The notes: generated by a model not told the origin, from the letters alone. Shown: positions 8,207-16,921, counted from the first letter of the stretch. The stretch: DNA of 64,000 bases from Rugosimonospora sp040255525 (GCA_040255525.1 JBDZVD010000009.1:1-64000); one strand, 5' to 3'. Made by a program: numbers and translations.

Positions 8207-9233
8207 GCCGTTGATCCGAGTGGAGAACCTGGTCAAGCACTTCGGCTCCGGTACCGGTGCCGGCCGGGGCACCTCGCGCGGCGGCAGGGCCGGGCGGCAC
8301 GCCCGCGCGATCCGGGCGGTCGACGGAGTCTCCTTCGAGCTGTACCGGGGCGAGACGCTCGGCGTAGTCGGCGAGTCCGGGTGCGGGAAGTCCACGCTCG
8401 CCAGGTTGCTGATGCTGCTGGAGCGGCCGACGGCGGGCCGGGCCTACCTGGAGGGCCGGGACATGCTCAAGACGTCCGGCGCCGAACTGCGCCGGCTGCG
8501 CCGCCGGGTACAGATGGTCATGCAGGACCCGTACACGTCGCTGAACCCCCGGATGACCGTCGGCGACATCGTCGGAGAGCCGTACGAAATCCATCCCGAC
8601 GCCGCGCCGCGCGGCGACCGGCGCCGCCGCGTCCAGCAGCTCCTGGAGCACGTGGGGCTGAACCCGGAGCACATCAACCGGTACCCGCATCAGTTTTCCG
8701 GCGGGCAGCGCCAGCGCATCGGCATCGCCCGGGCGCTCGCCCTGCGCCCCGAAGTGATCATCTGTGACGAGCCGGTGTCCGCGCTGGACGTGTCCATCCA
8801 GGCACAGGTGATCAATCTGCTGGAGCGGCTGCAGGACGAGTTCGGGCTCTCCTACGTCTTCATCGCGCACGACCTGTCGGTGGTCAGGCACATCGCCGAC
8901 CGGGTGGCGGTGATGTACCTCGGCAAGTTCGTCGAAATCGGCACCGAGGAGCAGATCTACACGCGGCCGACCCACCCGTACACGCAGGCACTGCTGTCCG
9001 CGGTGCCGGTACCCGACCCCGACGCCCGGGCGTACCGCGACACCATCCGGCTGGAGGGCGACGTACCGTCCCCCGCCGACCCACCGTCCGGCTGCCGCTT
9101 CCGTACCCGCTGCTGGCGGCCGCGGCAGCGGTGCGCGGTCGAAGAGCCGCCGCTGGCGATGCGGGCGGCCGACCCGCACCCGAGCGCGTGCCACTTCGCC
9201 GAACTGCGGCACGCCCCGGCCCACCACTGGTGA
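8190..9233 (+). CDS. Peptide-type ABC transporter ATPase (DppF/OppF type)
   Basis: 347 residues, the second ATPase of the importer. It has Walker A GESGCGKST, signature FSGGQRQR, Walker B VIICDEPVSALD, H-loop AHD, and the C-terminal oligopeptide-ABC segment PPSGCRFRTRCWRPRQRC. An Arg/Gly-rich insertion (about residues 18-40, GTGAGRGTSRGGRAGRH) sits before the Walker A region. I choose ATG 8190 because GAGAGAGG ends 6 nt upstream; it overlaps the preceding gene by 17 bp. It ends the operon, converging on purH with about 19 bp between stops and no clear terminator. Confidence 0.92.
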   Translation: MAASAEPLIRVENLVKHFGSGTGAGRGTSRGGRAGRHARAIRAVDGVSFELYRGETLGVVGESGCGKSTLARLLMLLERPTAGRAYLEGRDMLKTSGAELRRLRRRVQMVMQDPYTSLNPRMTVGDIVGEPYEIHPDAAPRGDRRRRVQQLLEHVGLNPEHINRYPHQFSGGQRQRIGIARALALRPEVIICDEPVSALDVSIQAQVINLLERLQDEFGLSYVFIAHDLSVVRHIADRVAVMYLGKFVEIGTEEQIYTRPTHPYTQALLSAVPVPDPDARAYRDTIRLEGDVPSPADPPSGCRFRTRCWRPRQRCAVEEPPLAMRAADPHPSACHFAELRHAPAHHW

Positions 9234-9252
9234 GCCGGGGCGGCAATCTCGT

Positions 9253-10809
9253 CTAGTGGTAGAAGTGCCGGGTACCGGTCAGGTACAGCGCCACGCCGGC
9301 CGCCTGCGCCGCGGCGATCACATCGTCGTCGCGCACCGAGCCGCCGGGCTGGACCACGGCCCGCACACCGGCTTGGATCAGCACCTCGAGGCCGTCCGGG
9401 AACGGGAAGAACGCGTCCGACGCGGCCACCGAACCGGCCGCCCGGTCACCGGCCCGGGACACCGCCAGCCGCGCGGCGTCCACCCGGTTGACCTGGCCCA
9501 TACCCACGCCGACCGACGCGCCGTCGGCCGCCAGCAGGATCGCGTTGGACTTCACCGAGCGGATCGCCCGCCAGGCGAACTCCAGGTCGCGCAGCGTCTT
9601 CTCGTCGGCCGGGTCGCCGGCGGCCAGCCGCCAGGTCGACCGCGCGTCGCCGGCGGCGTCGATCCGGTCGGCGGTCTGGGCCAGCACGCCGCCGGAGACC
9701 AGGCGCCACTCCGCGGGTTCCGGAGTCCACTGTGGAGCGATGAGGACCCGCACGTTCTTCTTCGTCGCCAGGGCCTCCACCGCGCCGTCCTCATAGGACG
9801 GCGCGACGACGACCTCGGTGAAGATCTCAGCGATCTGCTTGGCCAGCTCGACGGTGACCGCCTGGTTCACCGCGATCACCCCGCCGAACGCGGACACCGG
9901 GTCGCAGGCGTGCGCCTTGCGGTGCGCCTCGGCCACGTCCGCGCCGACCGCGATGCCGCACGGGTTGGCGTGCTTGATGATGGCCACACACGGCTGGCTG
10001 AAGTCATTGGCCGAACGCCAGGCGGCGTCGGCGTCCACGTAGTTGTTGTAGGACATCTCCTTGCCGTGCAACTGTTCGGCCTGGGCAAGGCCGGCCGGGC
10101 GGGACGGGTCGGCGTACAGGGCGGCCCGCTGGTGCGGGTTCTCGCCGTACCGCAGCACGCTCTTCTTGCGCAGCGCCAGGTCGCTCGTCTCCGGCCACCC
10201 TTCCGCCTCCGGCCCGGCCTGCCCGGCCGCGAACCAGTTGGCGATCGCCACGGCGTACTCGGCGATGTCGGCGAACGCGCGGGCCGCCATCGCCCGGCGC
10301 TGGGCCAGCGTGGTACCGCCGTCCTGAATCGCCTTGATCAGCATCGGGTACCCGTCGATCGAGGTCACGACCGCGACGCTCGCGTGGTTCTTCGCCGCGG
10401 ACCGGACCATCGCCGGCCCGCCGATGTCGATCTGCTCCACGCACGCGTCGAAGTCCGCGCCCGAGGCGATCGTCTCGGCGAACGGGTAGAGGTTGGACAC
10501 CAGCAGGTCGAACGGCTCGATCCCGGCCTCGCTCAGCGCCGCCGCGTGCGAGTCCAGGCGCAGGTCGGCCAGGAGACCGGCATGCACCTTCGGGTGCAGA
10601 GTCTTGACCCGGCCGTCCAGCATCTCCGGGAAGCCGGTCAGCTCCTCCACTGGAGTGACCGCGATCCCCAGCGAGGAGATCCGAGCGGCCGTCGTCCCGG
10701 TCGAGATGATCTGCACACCGGCCGCGTCGAGTGCCCGGGCCAGTTCCTCCAGGCCCGTCTTGTCGTACACGCTGATCAGCGCACGCCGGATCGGGCGTAG
10801 CTCGGTCAT
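9253..10809 (-). CDS. purH: Bifunctional AICAR transformylase / IMP cyclohydrolase
   Basis: 518 residues. It catalyses the last two steps of de novo IMP synthesis in the cytosol. The N-terminal cyclohydrolase domain (about 1-195) begins RRALISVYDKTGLEELARAL and contains ISTGTTA and DGRVKTLHPKVHAGLL. The C-terminal transformylase domain has the KSVLRYGENPHQRAALY and YNNYVDADAAWR segments, the catalytic Lys-His in CVAIIKHANPCG, and the terminal PGGSVRDDDVIAAA. The ATG overlaps the purN stop by 4 bp (ATGA), so the two are coupled. Full family length. Confidence 0.98.
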   Translation of the reverse strand: MTELRPIRRALISVYDKTGLEELARALDAAGVQIISTGTTAARISSLGIAVTPVEELTGFPEMLDGRVKTLHPKVHAGLLADLRLDSHAAALSEAGIEPFDLLVSNLYPFAETIASGADFDACVEQIDIGGPAMVRSAAKNHASVAVVTSIDGYPMLIKAIQDGGTTLAQRRAMAARAFADIAEYAVAIANWFAAGQAGPEAEGWPETSDLALRKKSVLRYGENPHQRAALYADPSRPAGLAQAEQLHGKEMSYNNYVDADAAWRSANDFSQPCVAIIKHANPCGIAVGADVAEAHRKAHACDPVSAFGGVIAVNQAVTVELAKQIAEIFTEVVVAPSYEDGAVEALATKKNVRVLIAPQWTPEPAEWRLVSGGVLAQTADRIDAAGDARSTWRLAAGDPADEKTLRDLEFAWRAIRSVKSNAILLAADGASVGVGMGQVNRVDAARLAVSRAGDRAAGSVAASDAFFPFPDGLEVLIQAGVRAVVQPGGSVRDDDVIAAAQAAGVALYLTGTRHFYH

Positions 10810-11411
10810 GGAATGGTGACCCTTCTTCCGGTGACGGTCCAGCCCTCCCGGACCAGTCGTCCTATCACGTCGACGAGCTGGCGTCGCTCGGCGATCTTGA
10901 TTCGCTCGGTGAGGCTGTCCTCGGTGTCGTCGTCGTGTACCGGTACCGCCACCTGCGCGATGATCGGGCCGGTGTCCACTCCGGCGTCGACGAAGAACAG
11001 CGTGGCTCCGGCGAGCTTCACCCCGTAGGCGAGCGCGTCGCGCGGCCCGTGGATGCCGGGGAACCCGGGCAGCAGGGCGTTGTGGGTGTTCACGTACCGG
11101 CCGGCGAACCGGGCGAGGAACGCGGGCCCGACCAGCTTGAGGAAGCCGGCGGAGACCACCAGGTCGGGCTCGTACCGGGCGACCGAGGCGGCCAGTGCGC
11201 GGTCCCAGTCCTCCCGCGCCGGGTAGTCCGCGACCCGGTGGACGAAGGTCGGCACGTCGCGCTTCGCCGCGCGTACCAGGCCCTCGATGTTGTCCCGGTC
11301 GGCACCGACCGCGACGACCTCGGCGCCGTAGCCGGGGCCGGCCGCCGCGTCGAGCAGCGCTTGCAGATTGGTACCGGACCCCGAAACCAGCACGACGAGG
11401 CGTGCGGTCAC
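10806..11411 (-). CDS. purN: Phosphoribosylglycinamide formyltransferase
   Basis: 201 residues. It transfers the formyl group of 10-formyl-THF to GAR in purine synthesis. The N-terminal phosphate loop is LVSGSGTNLQALLDA; the catalytic Asn-His region reads NTHNALLPGFPGIHGPRDAL, and the catalytic Asp region is VDAGVDTGPIIAQVAVPV. The residue after the catalytic His is Asn rather than the usual Pro, an uncommon but probably harmless change. GTG start. It is followed by purH (ATGA overlap) and preceded by the membrane protein gene 48 bp upstream, a purine operon layout I recall from other actinomycetes. Confidence 0.97.
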   Translation of the reverse strand: MTARLVVLVSGSGTNLQALLDAAAGPGYGAEVVAVGADRDNIEGLVRAAKRDVPTFVHRVADYPAREDWDRALAASVARYEPDLVVSAGFLKLVGPAFLARFAGRYVNTHNALLPGFPGIHGPRDALAYGVKLAGATLFFVDAGVDTGPIIAQVAVPVHDDDTEDSLTERIKIAERRQLVDVIGRLVREGWTVTGRRVTIP

Positions 11412-11459
11412 CGGGCCGCCTCCGCGGCAGCGAACACGTTGCGCGTCACCGGGCGAACT

Positions 11460-12830
11460 TTACCGGTACCGCCGGGCCCGGCGACCACCGGCCAATACCC
11501 TGGTCGCGGCGGTCGCGATGACCGCCCCCACGGCGACCACCAACGCTCCCACCAGCCCGACCGACCACCCGGTCGGCCCGGTCTCCGCGAGCCGCCCGGA
11601 GCCCAGCGAGCCGCCCGACGCCCAGGCGGCCAGGCCGAGCAGGATCCCGGCCGCGGGTCCGGCCCCGGCGGCCGCGCCGAGCAGGGCACCCCAGGTCGGC
11701 TCCGGTACGCCCTGCTCCACCTGCCGAAGCCTGCGGCGGGTGAGCAGCCAGCCGGCCGCCATCCCGCCCGCCATCGGTACCCCCAGCAGCGGCGCCGCCA
11801 GGCCGGAGGCGGCGGTACTGGGCAACCCGGCGAGCACCGGTACGGCGGGCAGAGCGCCGAGGCTCACCTTGGCGGCGCTGACCGTGGCCCCGGCGCCCAC
11901 CACGAAACCGGGGCCGACCAGGTAGGACATCGACCAGACCGCGAGGTTCGGAGCGAAGGCCAGGCAGAGCAGGGTGAGCCCGGCCTGTCCGGCGACCCCG
12001 GTGTGGTACCCGGAGAACATCGAACTCGCCTCGCCCCCGGCCACGGCGACGGCCACCCCGGCGACCGCCGCCCCGGCGCCGAGCACCAGCAGCGCGGCGA
12101 CCCCGCCGGTACGCACCGCGTCCCGGACCGCAAGCGGCAGGCGGTTCCACCGGTCGGCCGCGATCCGGCTCTCCACCAACGCACCGGCCAGCGCCGCGAC
12201 CAGCGCGAACCCGCCACAGGTCAGCCCGGCCCGGAGTGGGCTGATGGCCAGCGCGTCATTGTGCGCGGCCGCAGCCGCCACCGCGCCGAACACGCCGTAC
12301 ACGAGGGCGACCAGGATCGCCGCGACGACCGCGAGGCGTAGCGGCCCGCGCTGCCGGGCGCCGATGGCCCGGGCGGTGTGCACCCCGGCGCGGACGACCC
12401 GCCACGCGGCCAGGGCGGAGACCGCGAGCGGCACCAGACCCAGCGGCCCGGCGCTGGTGCCCAGCGGTACGCCGTGCGCGAGCAGCCAGCCGGCGGTACC
12501 GAACCGGAGCACCACGGGTACCGTGGCGCCGCCGCCGACCAGGACGGCGAGGCCGACCACGGCCACCACCGACAGGTACGAGACGGCGGCCGCCCAACCC
12601 GTGGTGACCGCGGCCGCCACCAGTACCGGTGCCCTGCGGCGGCGTACCGGCCGCCGGCCCGCCGGCAAGCGGGCAGCGCCGCCGGCCGCCCCGCGACCCC
12701 GACCCACCGCGCCGGACCGCGGTCGTGCCCGGGCGCCGTCGGGCTGCCGGGGCACGCCGCTGTCCCGCCGTGCCGGCGACGTGGCCGCGAGGGGCTTGTC
12801 CGGCCCTTCATCCGTGGGGGTGCCTGCCAT
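11460..12830 (-). CDS. Polytopic membrane protein, DUF6350-like
   Basis: 456 residues, very hydrophobic, with about ten membrane segments after a basic, Arg/Pro-rich cytoplasmic tail of about 65 residues. The position directly upstream of purN and downstream of sucD, and the composition, agree with the DUF6350 (PerM-like) actinobacterial family, which I recall as adjacent to purN in Streptomyces. The function is unknown to me. ATG 12830 is chosen over a TTG 18 bp upstream because TCAGGAG precedes it. The TTG would lie inside the sucCD terminator hairpin, which also argues against it. Confidence 0.75.
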   Translation of the reverse strand: MAGTPTDEGPDKPLAATSPARRDSGVPRQPDGARARPRSGAVGRGRGAAGGAARLPAGRRPVRRRRAPVLVAAAVTTGWAAAVSYLSVVAVVGLAVLVGGGATVPVVLRFGTAGWLLAHGVPLGTSAGPLGLVPLAVSALAAWRVVRAGVHTARAIGARQRGPLRLAVVAAILVALVYGVFGAVAAAAAHNDALAISPLRAGLTCGGFALVAALAGALVESRIAADRWNRLPLAVRDAVRTGGVAALLVLGAGAAVAGVAVAVAGGEASSMFSGYHTGVAGQAGLTLLCLAFAPNLAVWSMSYLVGPGFVVGAGATVSAAKVSLGALPAVPVLAGLPSTAASGLAAPLLGVPMAGGMAAGWLLTRRRLRQVEQGVPEPTWGALLGAAAGAGPAAGILLGLAAWASGGSLGSGRLAETGPTGWSVGLVGALVVAVGAVIATAATRVLAGGRRARRYR

Positions 12831-12847
12831 CGCTCCTGACTCTCTCA

Positions 12848-12887
12848 AACGTGAGGCGGCCGGTCACGCGACCGGCCGCCTCACGTT
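12848..12887 (-). terminator. Terminator of sucCD
   Basis: A perfect 17-bp stem (12848-12864 with 12871-12887) and 6-nt loop starts 9 bp after the sucD stop codon. It ends 18 bp before the start of the next gene on the same strand. Confidence 0.88.
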
Positions 12888-12895
12888 CGTCTGGT

Positions 12896-13783
12896 TCAGA
12901 GCGACGCAATGACCTCACGCATGATCGCGGCGGTCTCGCTGGGCGTCTTGCCGACCTTCACACCGGCCGCTTCCAGCGCCACCTTCTTGGCATCCGCCGT
13001 ACCGGACGAACCCGAGATGATCGCGCCCGCATGCCCCATCGTCTTGCCGGCAGGCGCGGTGAAACCGGCGATGTAGCCGACCACCGGCTTGGTGACGTTG
13101 GCCTTGATGAAGTCGGCAGCCCGCTCCTCGGCGTCGCCGCCGATCTCACCGATCATCACGATCGCCGCGGTCTCCGGGTCGTCCTGGAACGCCGCGAGCG
13201 CGTCGATGTGGGTGGTGCCGATGACCGGGTCGCCACCGATGCCGACGCAGGTGGAGAAGCCAATGTCGCGCAGCTCGTACATCATCTGGTAGGTCAGGGT
13301 GCCGGACTTGCTGACCAGACCGATGCGGCCCGGACCGGTGATGTCGGCCGGGATGATGCCCGCGTTCGACGCGCCCGGCGACGCGATGCCCGGGCAGTTC
13401 GGCCCGACGAGCCGGGTCTTGTTGCCGTTCGCGACGTTGTATGCCCAGGCCGCGGTCGAGTCGTGTACCGGGATGCCCTCGGTGATGACCACGGCGAGCG
13501 GGATCTGCGCGTCGACCGCCTCGATCATCGCGGCCTTGGCACCGGCCGGCGGCACGAAGATCACCGACACGTCCGCGCCGGTCTCCTTCATCGCCTCGGC
13601 CACCCCGGCGAACACCGGCACCTGGGTACCGTCGAAGTCGACGGTGGTGCCCGCCTTGCGCGGGTTGGTACCGCCGACGACGTTCGTACCGGCACGCAAC
13701 ATGCGGCGGGTGTGCTTGGAGCCCTCGGAGCCCGTCACACCCTGGACGATGACCTTCGAGTCCTTGGTGAGCCAGATCGCCAT
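12896..13783 (-). CDS. sucD: Succinyl-CoA ligase (ADP/GDP-forming) alpha subunit
   Basis: 295 residues. With SucC it makes ATP or GTP from succinyl-CoA in the TCA cycle. The CoA-binding Rossmann domain starts KVIVQGVTGSEGSKHTRRML. The phosphorylated His lies in GKTMGHAGAIISGSSGTADAK, with the GPNCPGIASPG segment ahead of it. ATG start; the sucC stop lies 1 bp upstream, so the two genes are translated together. A terminator follows directly. Confidence 0.98.
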   Translation of the reverse strand: MAIWLTKDSKVIVQGVTGSEGSKHTRRMLRAGTNVVGGTNPRKAGTTVDFDGTQVPVFAGVAEAMKETGADVSVIFVPPAGAKAAMIEAVDAQIPLAVVITEGIPVHDSTAAWAYNVANGNKTRLVGPNCPGIASPGASNAGIIPADITGPGRIGLVSKSGTLTYQMMYELRDIGFSTCVGIGGDPVIGTTHIDALAAFQDDPETAAIVMIGEIGGDAEERAADFIKANVTKPVVGYIAGFTAPAGKTMGHAGAIISGSSGTADAKKVALEAAGVKVGKTPSETAAIMREVIASL

Positions 13784-13784
13784 G

Positions 13785-14969
13785 TCACACTCCCGCCGCG
13801 GCTGCGGCCAGCTCGGCGGCCCGCCGCGCGGCGCCGTCCATCGTGTCTACCCGTTCCACCAGCGGATTGCCCGCGTTGTCGAGGATCCGCCGGCCCTCCT
13901 CGGCGTTGTTGCCGTCCAGGCGCACGACCAGCGGCTTCGTGACCGTCTCGCCCCGCTCGCCGAGCAGCTTGAGAGCCTGGAGGATGCCGTTCGCGACCGC
14001 GTCGCAGGCGGTGATGCCGCCGAACACGTTGACGAAGACGCTGCGTACCGAGGGGTCGGACAGCACGATCTCCAGACCGTTCGCCATCACCTCGGCGCTG
14101 GCGCCGCCGCCGATGTCGAGGAAGTTGGCGGGCCGTACCTTGCCGAACTCCTCGCCGGCGTACGCGACCACGTCCAGTGTGGACATGACCAACCCGGCGC
14201 CGTTACCGATGATGCCGACCTCACCGTCGAGTTTGACGTAGTTGAGGTCGCGCTCCTTCGCCCGCTGCTCCAGCGGGTCGACCGCGGAGGCATCCTCCAG
14301 CGCCTCGTGGTCCGGGTGGCGGAAGCCGGCGTTGCCGTCGAACGTGACCTTCGCGTCGAGCAGCAACACCCGCGAATCCGCCACCTTGGCCAGCGGATTC
14401 ACCTCGACGAGCGTCGCGTCCTCGGCGACGAACGCCTTCCACAGCTTCTGGGCGATCGCCACGATCTGGTCGGCGACCTCAGCCGGGAAACCGGCACGGG
14501 TCACGATGTCCCGCGCCTTGGCCTCGTCGACGCCGACGTTCGCGTCGATCGGCTCCTGGACCACCTTCTCCGGCGACTCGTGAGCGACCTGCTCGATCTC
14601 CATACCGCCGGCCACACTCGCGATGCACAGGAACGTGCGGTTCGCGCGGTCCAGTAGGTAGGAGAAGTAGTACTCCTCGACGATGTCGGCGGTCGTGGTG
14701 ACCATGACCTTGTGGACCGTGTGGCCCTTGATGTCCATGCCGAGGATGTCCCGTGCCCGGGCCTCGGCTTCGTCCACGCCATCGGCGAGCTTCACCCCGC
14801 CCGCCTTGCCCCGGCCACCGACCTTGACCTGGGCCTTGACGACCACGCGTCCGCCCAGCCGATCGGCGATGGCGCGGGCCTCCTCCGGGGTGGTGGCGAC
14901 ACCGCCGTCCAGCACCGGCAAGCCATGCCGGGCGAACAGCTCGCGCCCCTGGTATTCGTACAGGTCCAC
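13785..14969 (-). CDS. sucC: Succinyl-CoA ligase beta subunit
   Basis: 394 residues, the nucleotide-binding subunit of succinyl-CoA synthetase. The ATP-grasp domain begins DLYEYQGRELFARHGLPVLDGG and includes VVKAQVKVGGRGKAGGVKLA. The metal and substrate sites are EVNPLAKV and FLDIGGGASAEVMANGL, with the phosphohistidine contact region VNVFGGITACD. GTG start. First gene of the sucCD operon; a palindrome about 100 bp upstream may be an operator. Confidence 0.98.
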   Translation of the reverse strand: MDLYEYQGRELFARHGLPVLDGGVATTPEEARAIADRLGGRVVVKAQVKVGGRGKAGGVKLADGVDEAEARARDILGMDIKGHTVHKVMVTTTADIVEEYYFSYLLDRANRTFLCIASVAGGMEIEQVAHESPEKVVQEPIDANVGVDEAKARDIVTRAGFPAEVADQIVAIAQKLWKAFVAEDATLVEVNPLAKVADSRVLLLDAKVTFDGNAGFRHPDHEALEDASAVDPLEQRAKERDLNYVKLDGEVGIIGNGAGLVMSTLDVVAYAGEEFGKVRPANFLDIGGGASAEVMANGLEIVLSDPSVRSVFVNVFGGITACDAVANGILQALKLLGERGETVTKPLVVRLDGNNAEEGRRILDNAGNPLVERVDTMDGAARRAAELAAAAAGV

Positions 14970-15070
14970 GTTGCGCGTCCCGTTCCGATCGCGCCCGCCT
15001 TCCGCTAAGCCGGGCCTTCGGCCCGAAGCCTAACCGCCGGTACGGCCCGGTCTGCGGGACGGGTACGCCG

Positions 15071-15086
15071 TGTGCGGTACTGCACA
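15071..15086. promoter_or_regulatory. Palindrome upstream of sucCD, possible operator
   Basis: TGTGCGGTACTGCACA is a 16-bp palindrome centred on GTAC with one mismatched pair. It lies about 100 bp upstream of the sucC start, next to an AT-rich patch. It contains the half-site GTACTG that also makes up the icd operators, but not a whole copy of that motif. Confidence 0.45.
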
Positions 15087-15219
15087 AATAAATCGAACCG
15101 GCCGCGTAACCCCCCGATCGAGCCGTCGTTGAGAAGAATGTCGACGCCGGGAACGGAGTCGATGCCAAAGGCGGCCGATGCCCTGTCGGTCGAGGGGTGG
15201 CGGCGGGGCGTCGTGCATA

Positions 15220-15256
15220 GAGCGGCCGGACGTGTGAGGGGTGCGTCCGGCCGCTC
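15220..15256. terminator. Hairpin downstream of the mutase small subunit gene
   Basis: A perfect 13-bp stem (15220-15232 with 15244-15256) and 11-nt loop. On the plus strand it is followed by a T-rich run (CCTTTCCTTTTT). On the minus strand it lies about 70 bp past the stop at 15325, so it probably terminates that gene. Confidence 0.65.
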
Positions 15257-15324
15257 CCTTTCCTTTTTCATTAGTTGCGCGAGTCGATGCCGACCGAGTG
15301 TCACCCGATGGCCGCGTTCTGTCA

Positions 15325-15729
15325 TCAGAAAACTGTTGTCGCGACGTGTTCGCGTACCCACTCCACGATGGACGCCGTGGTCGCTCCGGGAGTGAAGATC
15401 TTAGCAACGCCGATGCGTTCCAACTCAGGGATGTCCGCGTCCGGAATGATGCCGCCGCCGAACACCACGATGTCGGACGCGTCCCGCTCGGCGAGCAGCT
15501 CGACGACCCGCTTGAACAGGGTCATGTGCGCCCCAGAGAGCACGGACAGGCCGACCGCGTCGGCGTCCTCCTGGATCGCGGTCTCCACGATCTGCTCCGG
15601 AGTCTGGTGCAGACCGGTGTAGATGACCTCCATGCCGGCGTCGCGCAACGCCCTGGCCACCACTTTCGCGCCCCGATCGTGGCCATCCAGGCCGGGCTTC
15701 GCGACCACCACGCGGATCCGAGTACTCAT
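15325..15729 (-). CDS. B12-binding small subunit of an acyl-CoA mutase (IcmB/McmB type)
   Basis: 134 residues, a complete stand-alone cobalamin-binding domain. The DxHxxG motif that supplies the lower His ligand is in KPGLDGHDRGAKVVARAL; the other B12 loops are GLSVLSGAH and VFGGGIIP. Proteins of this size pair with a separate large catalytic subunit to isomerise isobutyryl-CoA or methylmalonyl-CoA. I recall icmB near pcrA and sucC in Streptomyces, which favours isobutyryl-CoA mutase. No large subunit is in the window. I chose ATG 15729, which has GGGAGAGG about 13 nt upstream; the frame is open further upstream, but that part is Pro/Arg-rich and not family-like. Confidence 0.85.
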   Translation of the reverse strand: MSTRIRVVVAKPGLDGHDRGAKVVARALRDAGMEVIYTGLHQTPEQIVETAIQEDADAVGLSVLSGAHMTLFKRVVELLAERDASDIVVFGGGIIPDADIPELERIGVAKIFTPGATTASIVEWVREHVATTVF

Positions 15730-16217
15730 CGCGGCACCACACCTCTCCCTCAGCCGACAGTCCGACCAGTCTGGCTCGGCACGTCTGGCGGTGCGTGACG
15801 ACCCGAACCAGTCGTGCCCGCCGGTCGGTCCGACCGGCTCCGGGGCCGGCCCGCGGCGCCGTGGGCCCGGCATCGCCATCACAGTCTGCCGGACGCACCT
15901 GAACGAACGCTAATGAGGGACGGCGGAGCCACCCACGGCGCCTGAATTACTTTACCGTAAGTGCTTCGCTGAATACTTTATGTGTTTCCCGATAACGAGC
16001 GCGGGGCCCGAAGGTAACGAATTTCGCGCTTCGTGCCGGCAGGACGCACGACGGTACGGACAAGTTGCGCGGGTGGCTTGTGTGGCAGGTAACAAATTCG
16101 CTACGGTGGCTGCTGTTGTCCGCCGAGCGACATCCGGATGACAACGCGGAGACGGTCACTGGTCGATGCCGACCAACTTCCGCAGCCGCGGCAAGGACAC
16201 TGATTCGGAGGATGTGC
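15730..16217. other. Intergenic region between mutase subunit and M23 peptidase
   Basis: 488 bp between divergent genes. The mutase side is GC-rich. Positions 15945-16110 are much richer in A and T, with TTACTTTACCGTAAG near 15949 and the direct repeats at 16012 and 16088. A possible promoter for the peptidase is TTGTGT (16078) with TACGGT 18 bp on. I see no gene and no convincing riboswitch. Confidence 0.45.
16012..16102 (+). repeat. Direct repeat pair GGTAAC-AATT upstream of M23 peptidase
   Basis: GGTAACGAATTTCGC (16012-16026) and GGTAACAAATTCGCT (16088-16102) are nearly the same sequence 76 bp apart. The second continues as GTAAC-N6-GCTAC, a loose direct repeat. GTAAC-type direct repeats are, as I recall, recognised by MtrA, which controls cell-wall peptidases in actinobacteria. 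This assignment is speculative. Confidence 0.35.
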
Positions 16218-16910
16218 GTGTCTTCTCGGGAAGATCGCGGTCGCTATCGTGGCCACCGCAGAGCACCGACTCCACCCCGAGCGCGTTACGCGGCGGTGGC
16301 GACGACGGCCCTCGTGGGCGCGGGAATGGTCGCGCTGGCGACCGCCTCGTCCATGCCGGACCACAAGGCCGATTCGGCCGCGCTGAACGCGGCGAACTTC
16401 TCCAGCTCCACGACGGGCATCGACGCGGCGAGCCGCGCGGCCAACGCCAACCGGGCGAACAGGTCGACCACCCGGTCCGACGCGATGAGCGACGTCGACC
16501 AGATGATCCCGAATCTCTGGTTGCTGCCGGTCAAGGACTACACCGTCGCGCCGCAGACCGGAGCGAAGACGGGGATCGACCTCATGGCGGCCGAGGGAAC
16601 GCCGTTCTACGCGGCCCACGACGGCACCGTCAAGCTGGCCCGCTGGTGCGGCGGCTACGGGTACACCGTCGAGGTGGACACCGGCGACGGGACCACGATC
16701 CTCTACGGTCACGCCTCCACCCTCGCCGTCCAGGAGGGCCAGAAGGTGCACGCCGGAGACCAGCTCGGCCTCACCGGCAACACCGGATACTCCTTCAACC
16801 CCCACTTGCACTTCGAGATCCAGCAGCACGGCAAGGCCGTCAACCCGGTCTCGTTCCTGATGGCGCAGGGTGTCAACCTCCCGGACCACAACGAGGCGAT
16901 CGACAGCTGA
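16218..16910 (+). CDS. Secreted M23 family metallopeptidase (LytM domain)
   Basis: 230 residues. It is likely a peptidoglycan endopeptidase acting outside the membrane. A basic N-terminus is followed by a membrane/signal segment (YAAVATTALVGAGMVALATA), a Ser/Asn/Ala-rich linker, then a LytM domain: KTGIDLMAAEGTPFYAAHDGTVKLA, the zinc HxH in NPHLHFEIQ, and GHASTLAVQEGQKV. In the first zinc motif the usual HxxxD reads TGIDLMA, that is, Gly in the His place, so metal binding may be impaired. GTG 16218 is chosen because GGAGG ends 6 nt upstream and directly abuts an ATG at 16212. Confidence 0.85.
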   Translation: MSSREDRGRYRGHRRAPTPPRARYAAVATTALVGAGMVALATASSMPDHKADSAALNAANFSSSTTGIDAASRAANANRANRSTTRSDAMSDVDQMIPNLWLLPVKDYTVAPQTGAKTGIDLMAAEGTPFYAAHDGTVKLARWCGGYGYTVEVDTGDGTTILYGHASTLAVQEGQKVHAGDQLGLTGNTGYSFNPHLHFEIQQHGKAVNPVSFLMAQGVNLPDHNEAIDS

Positions 16911-16921
16911 GTCTTGCGGCG

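Larger units (their letters stand above)
14970..15324. other. Intergenic region upstream of sucC
   Basis: 355 bp with no supportable gene. It holds a GC hairpin at about 15012-15030, the near-palindrome at 15071-15086 and the terminator-like hairpin at 15220-15256. An AT-rich patch (ACAAATAAATCG, 15083-15094) is the probable sucCD promoter zone. Confidence 0.5.

Noticed and set aside
16024..16217. Possible c-di-AMP (ydaO-type) riboswitch before the M23 peptidase
   Set aside because: Such riboswitches often precede actinobacterial cell-wall peptidases, but I cannot find the conserved core segments or the expected stems in this leader.
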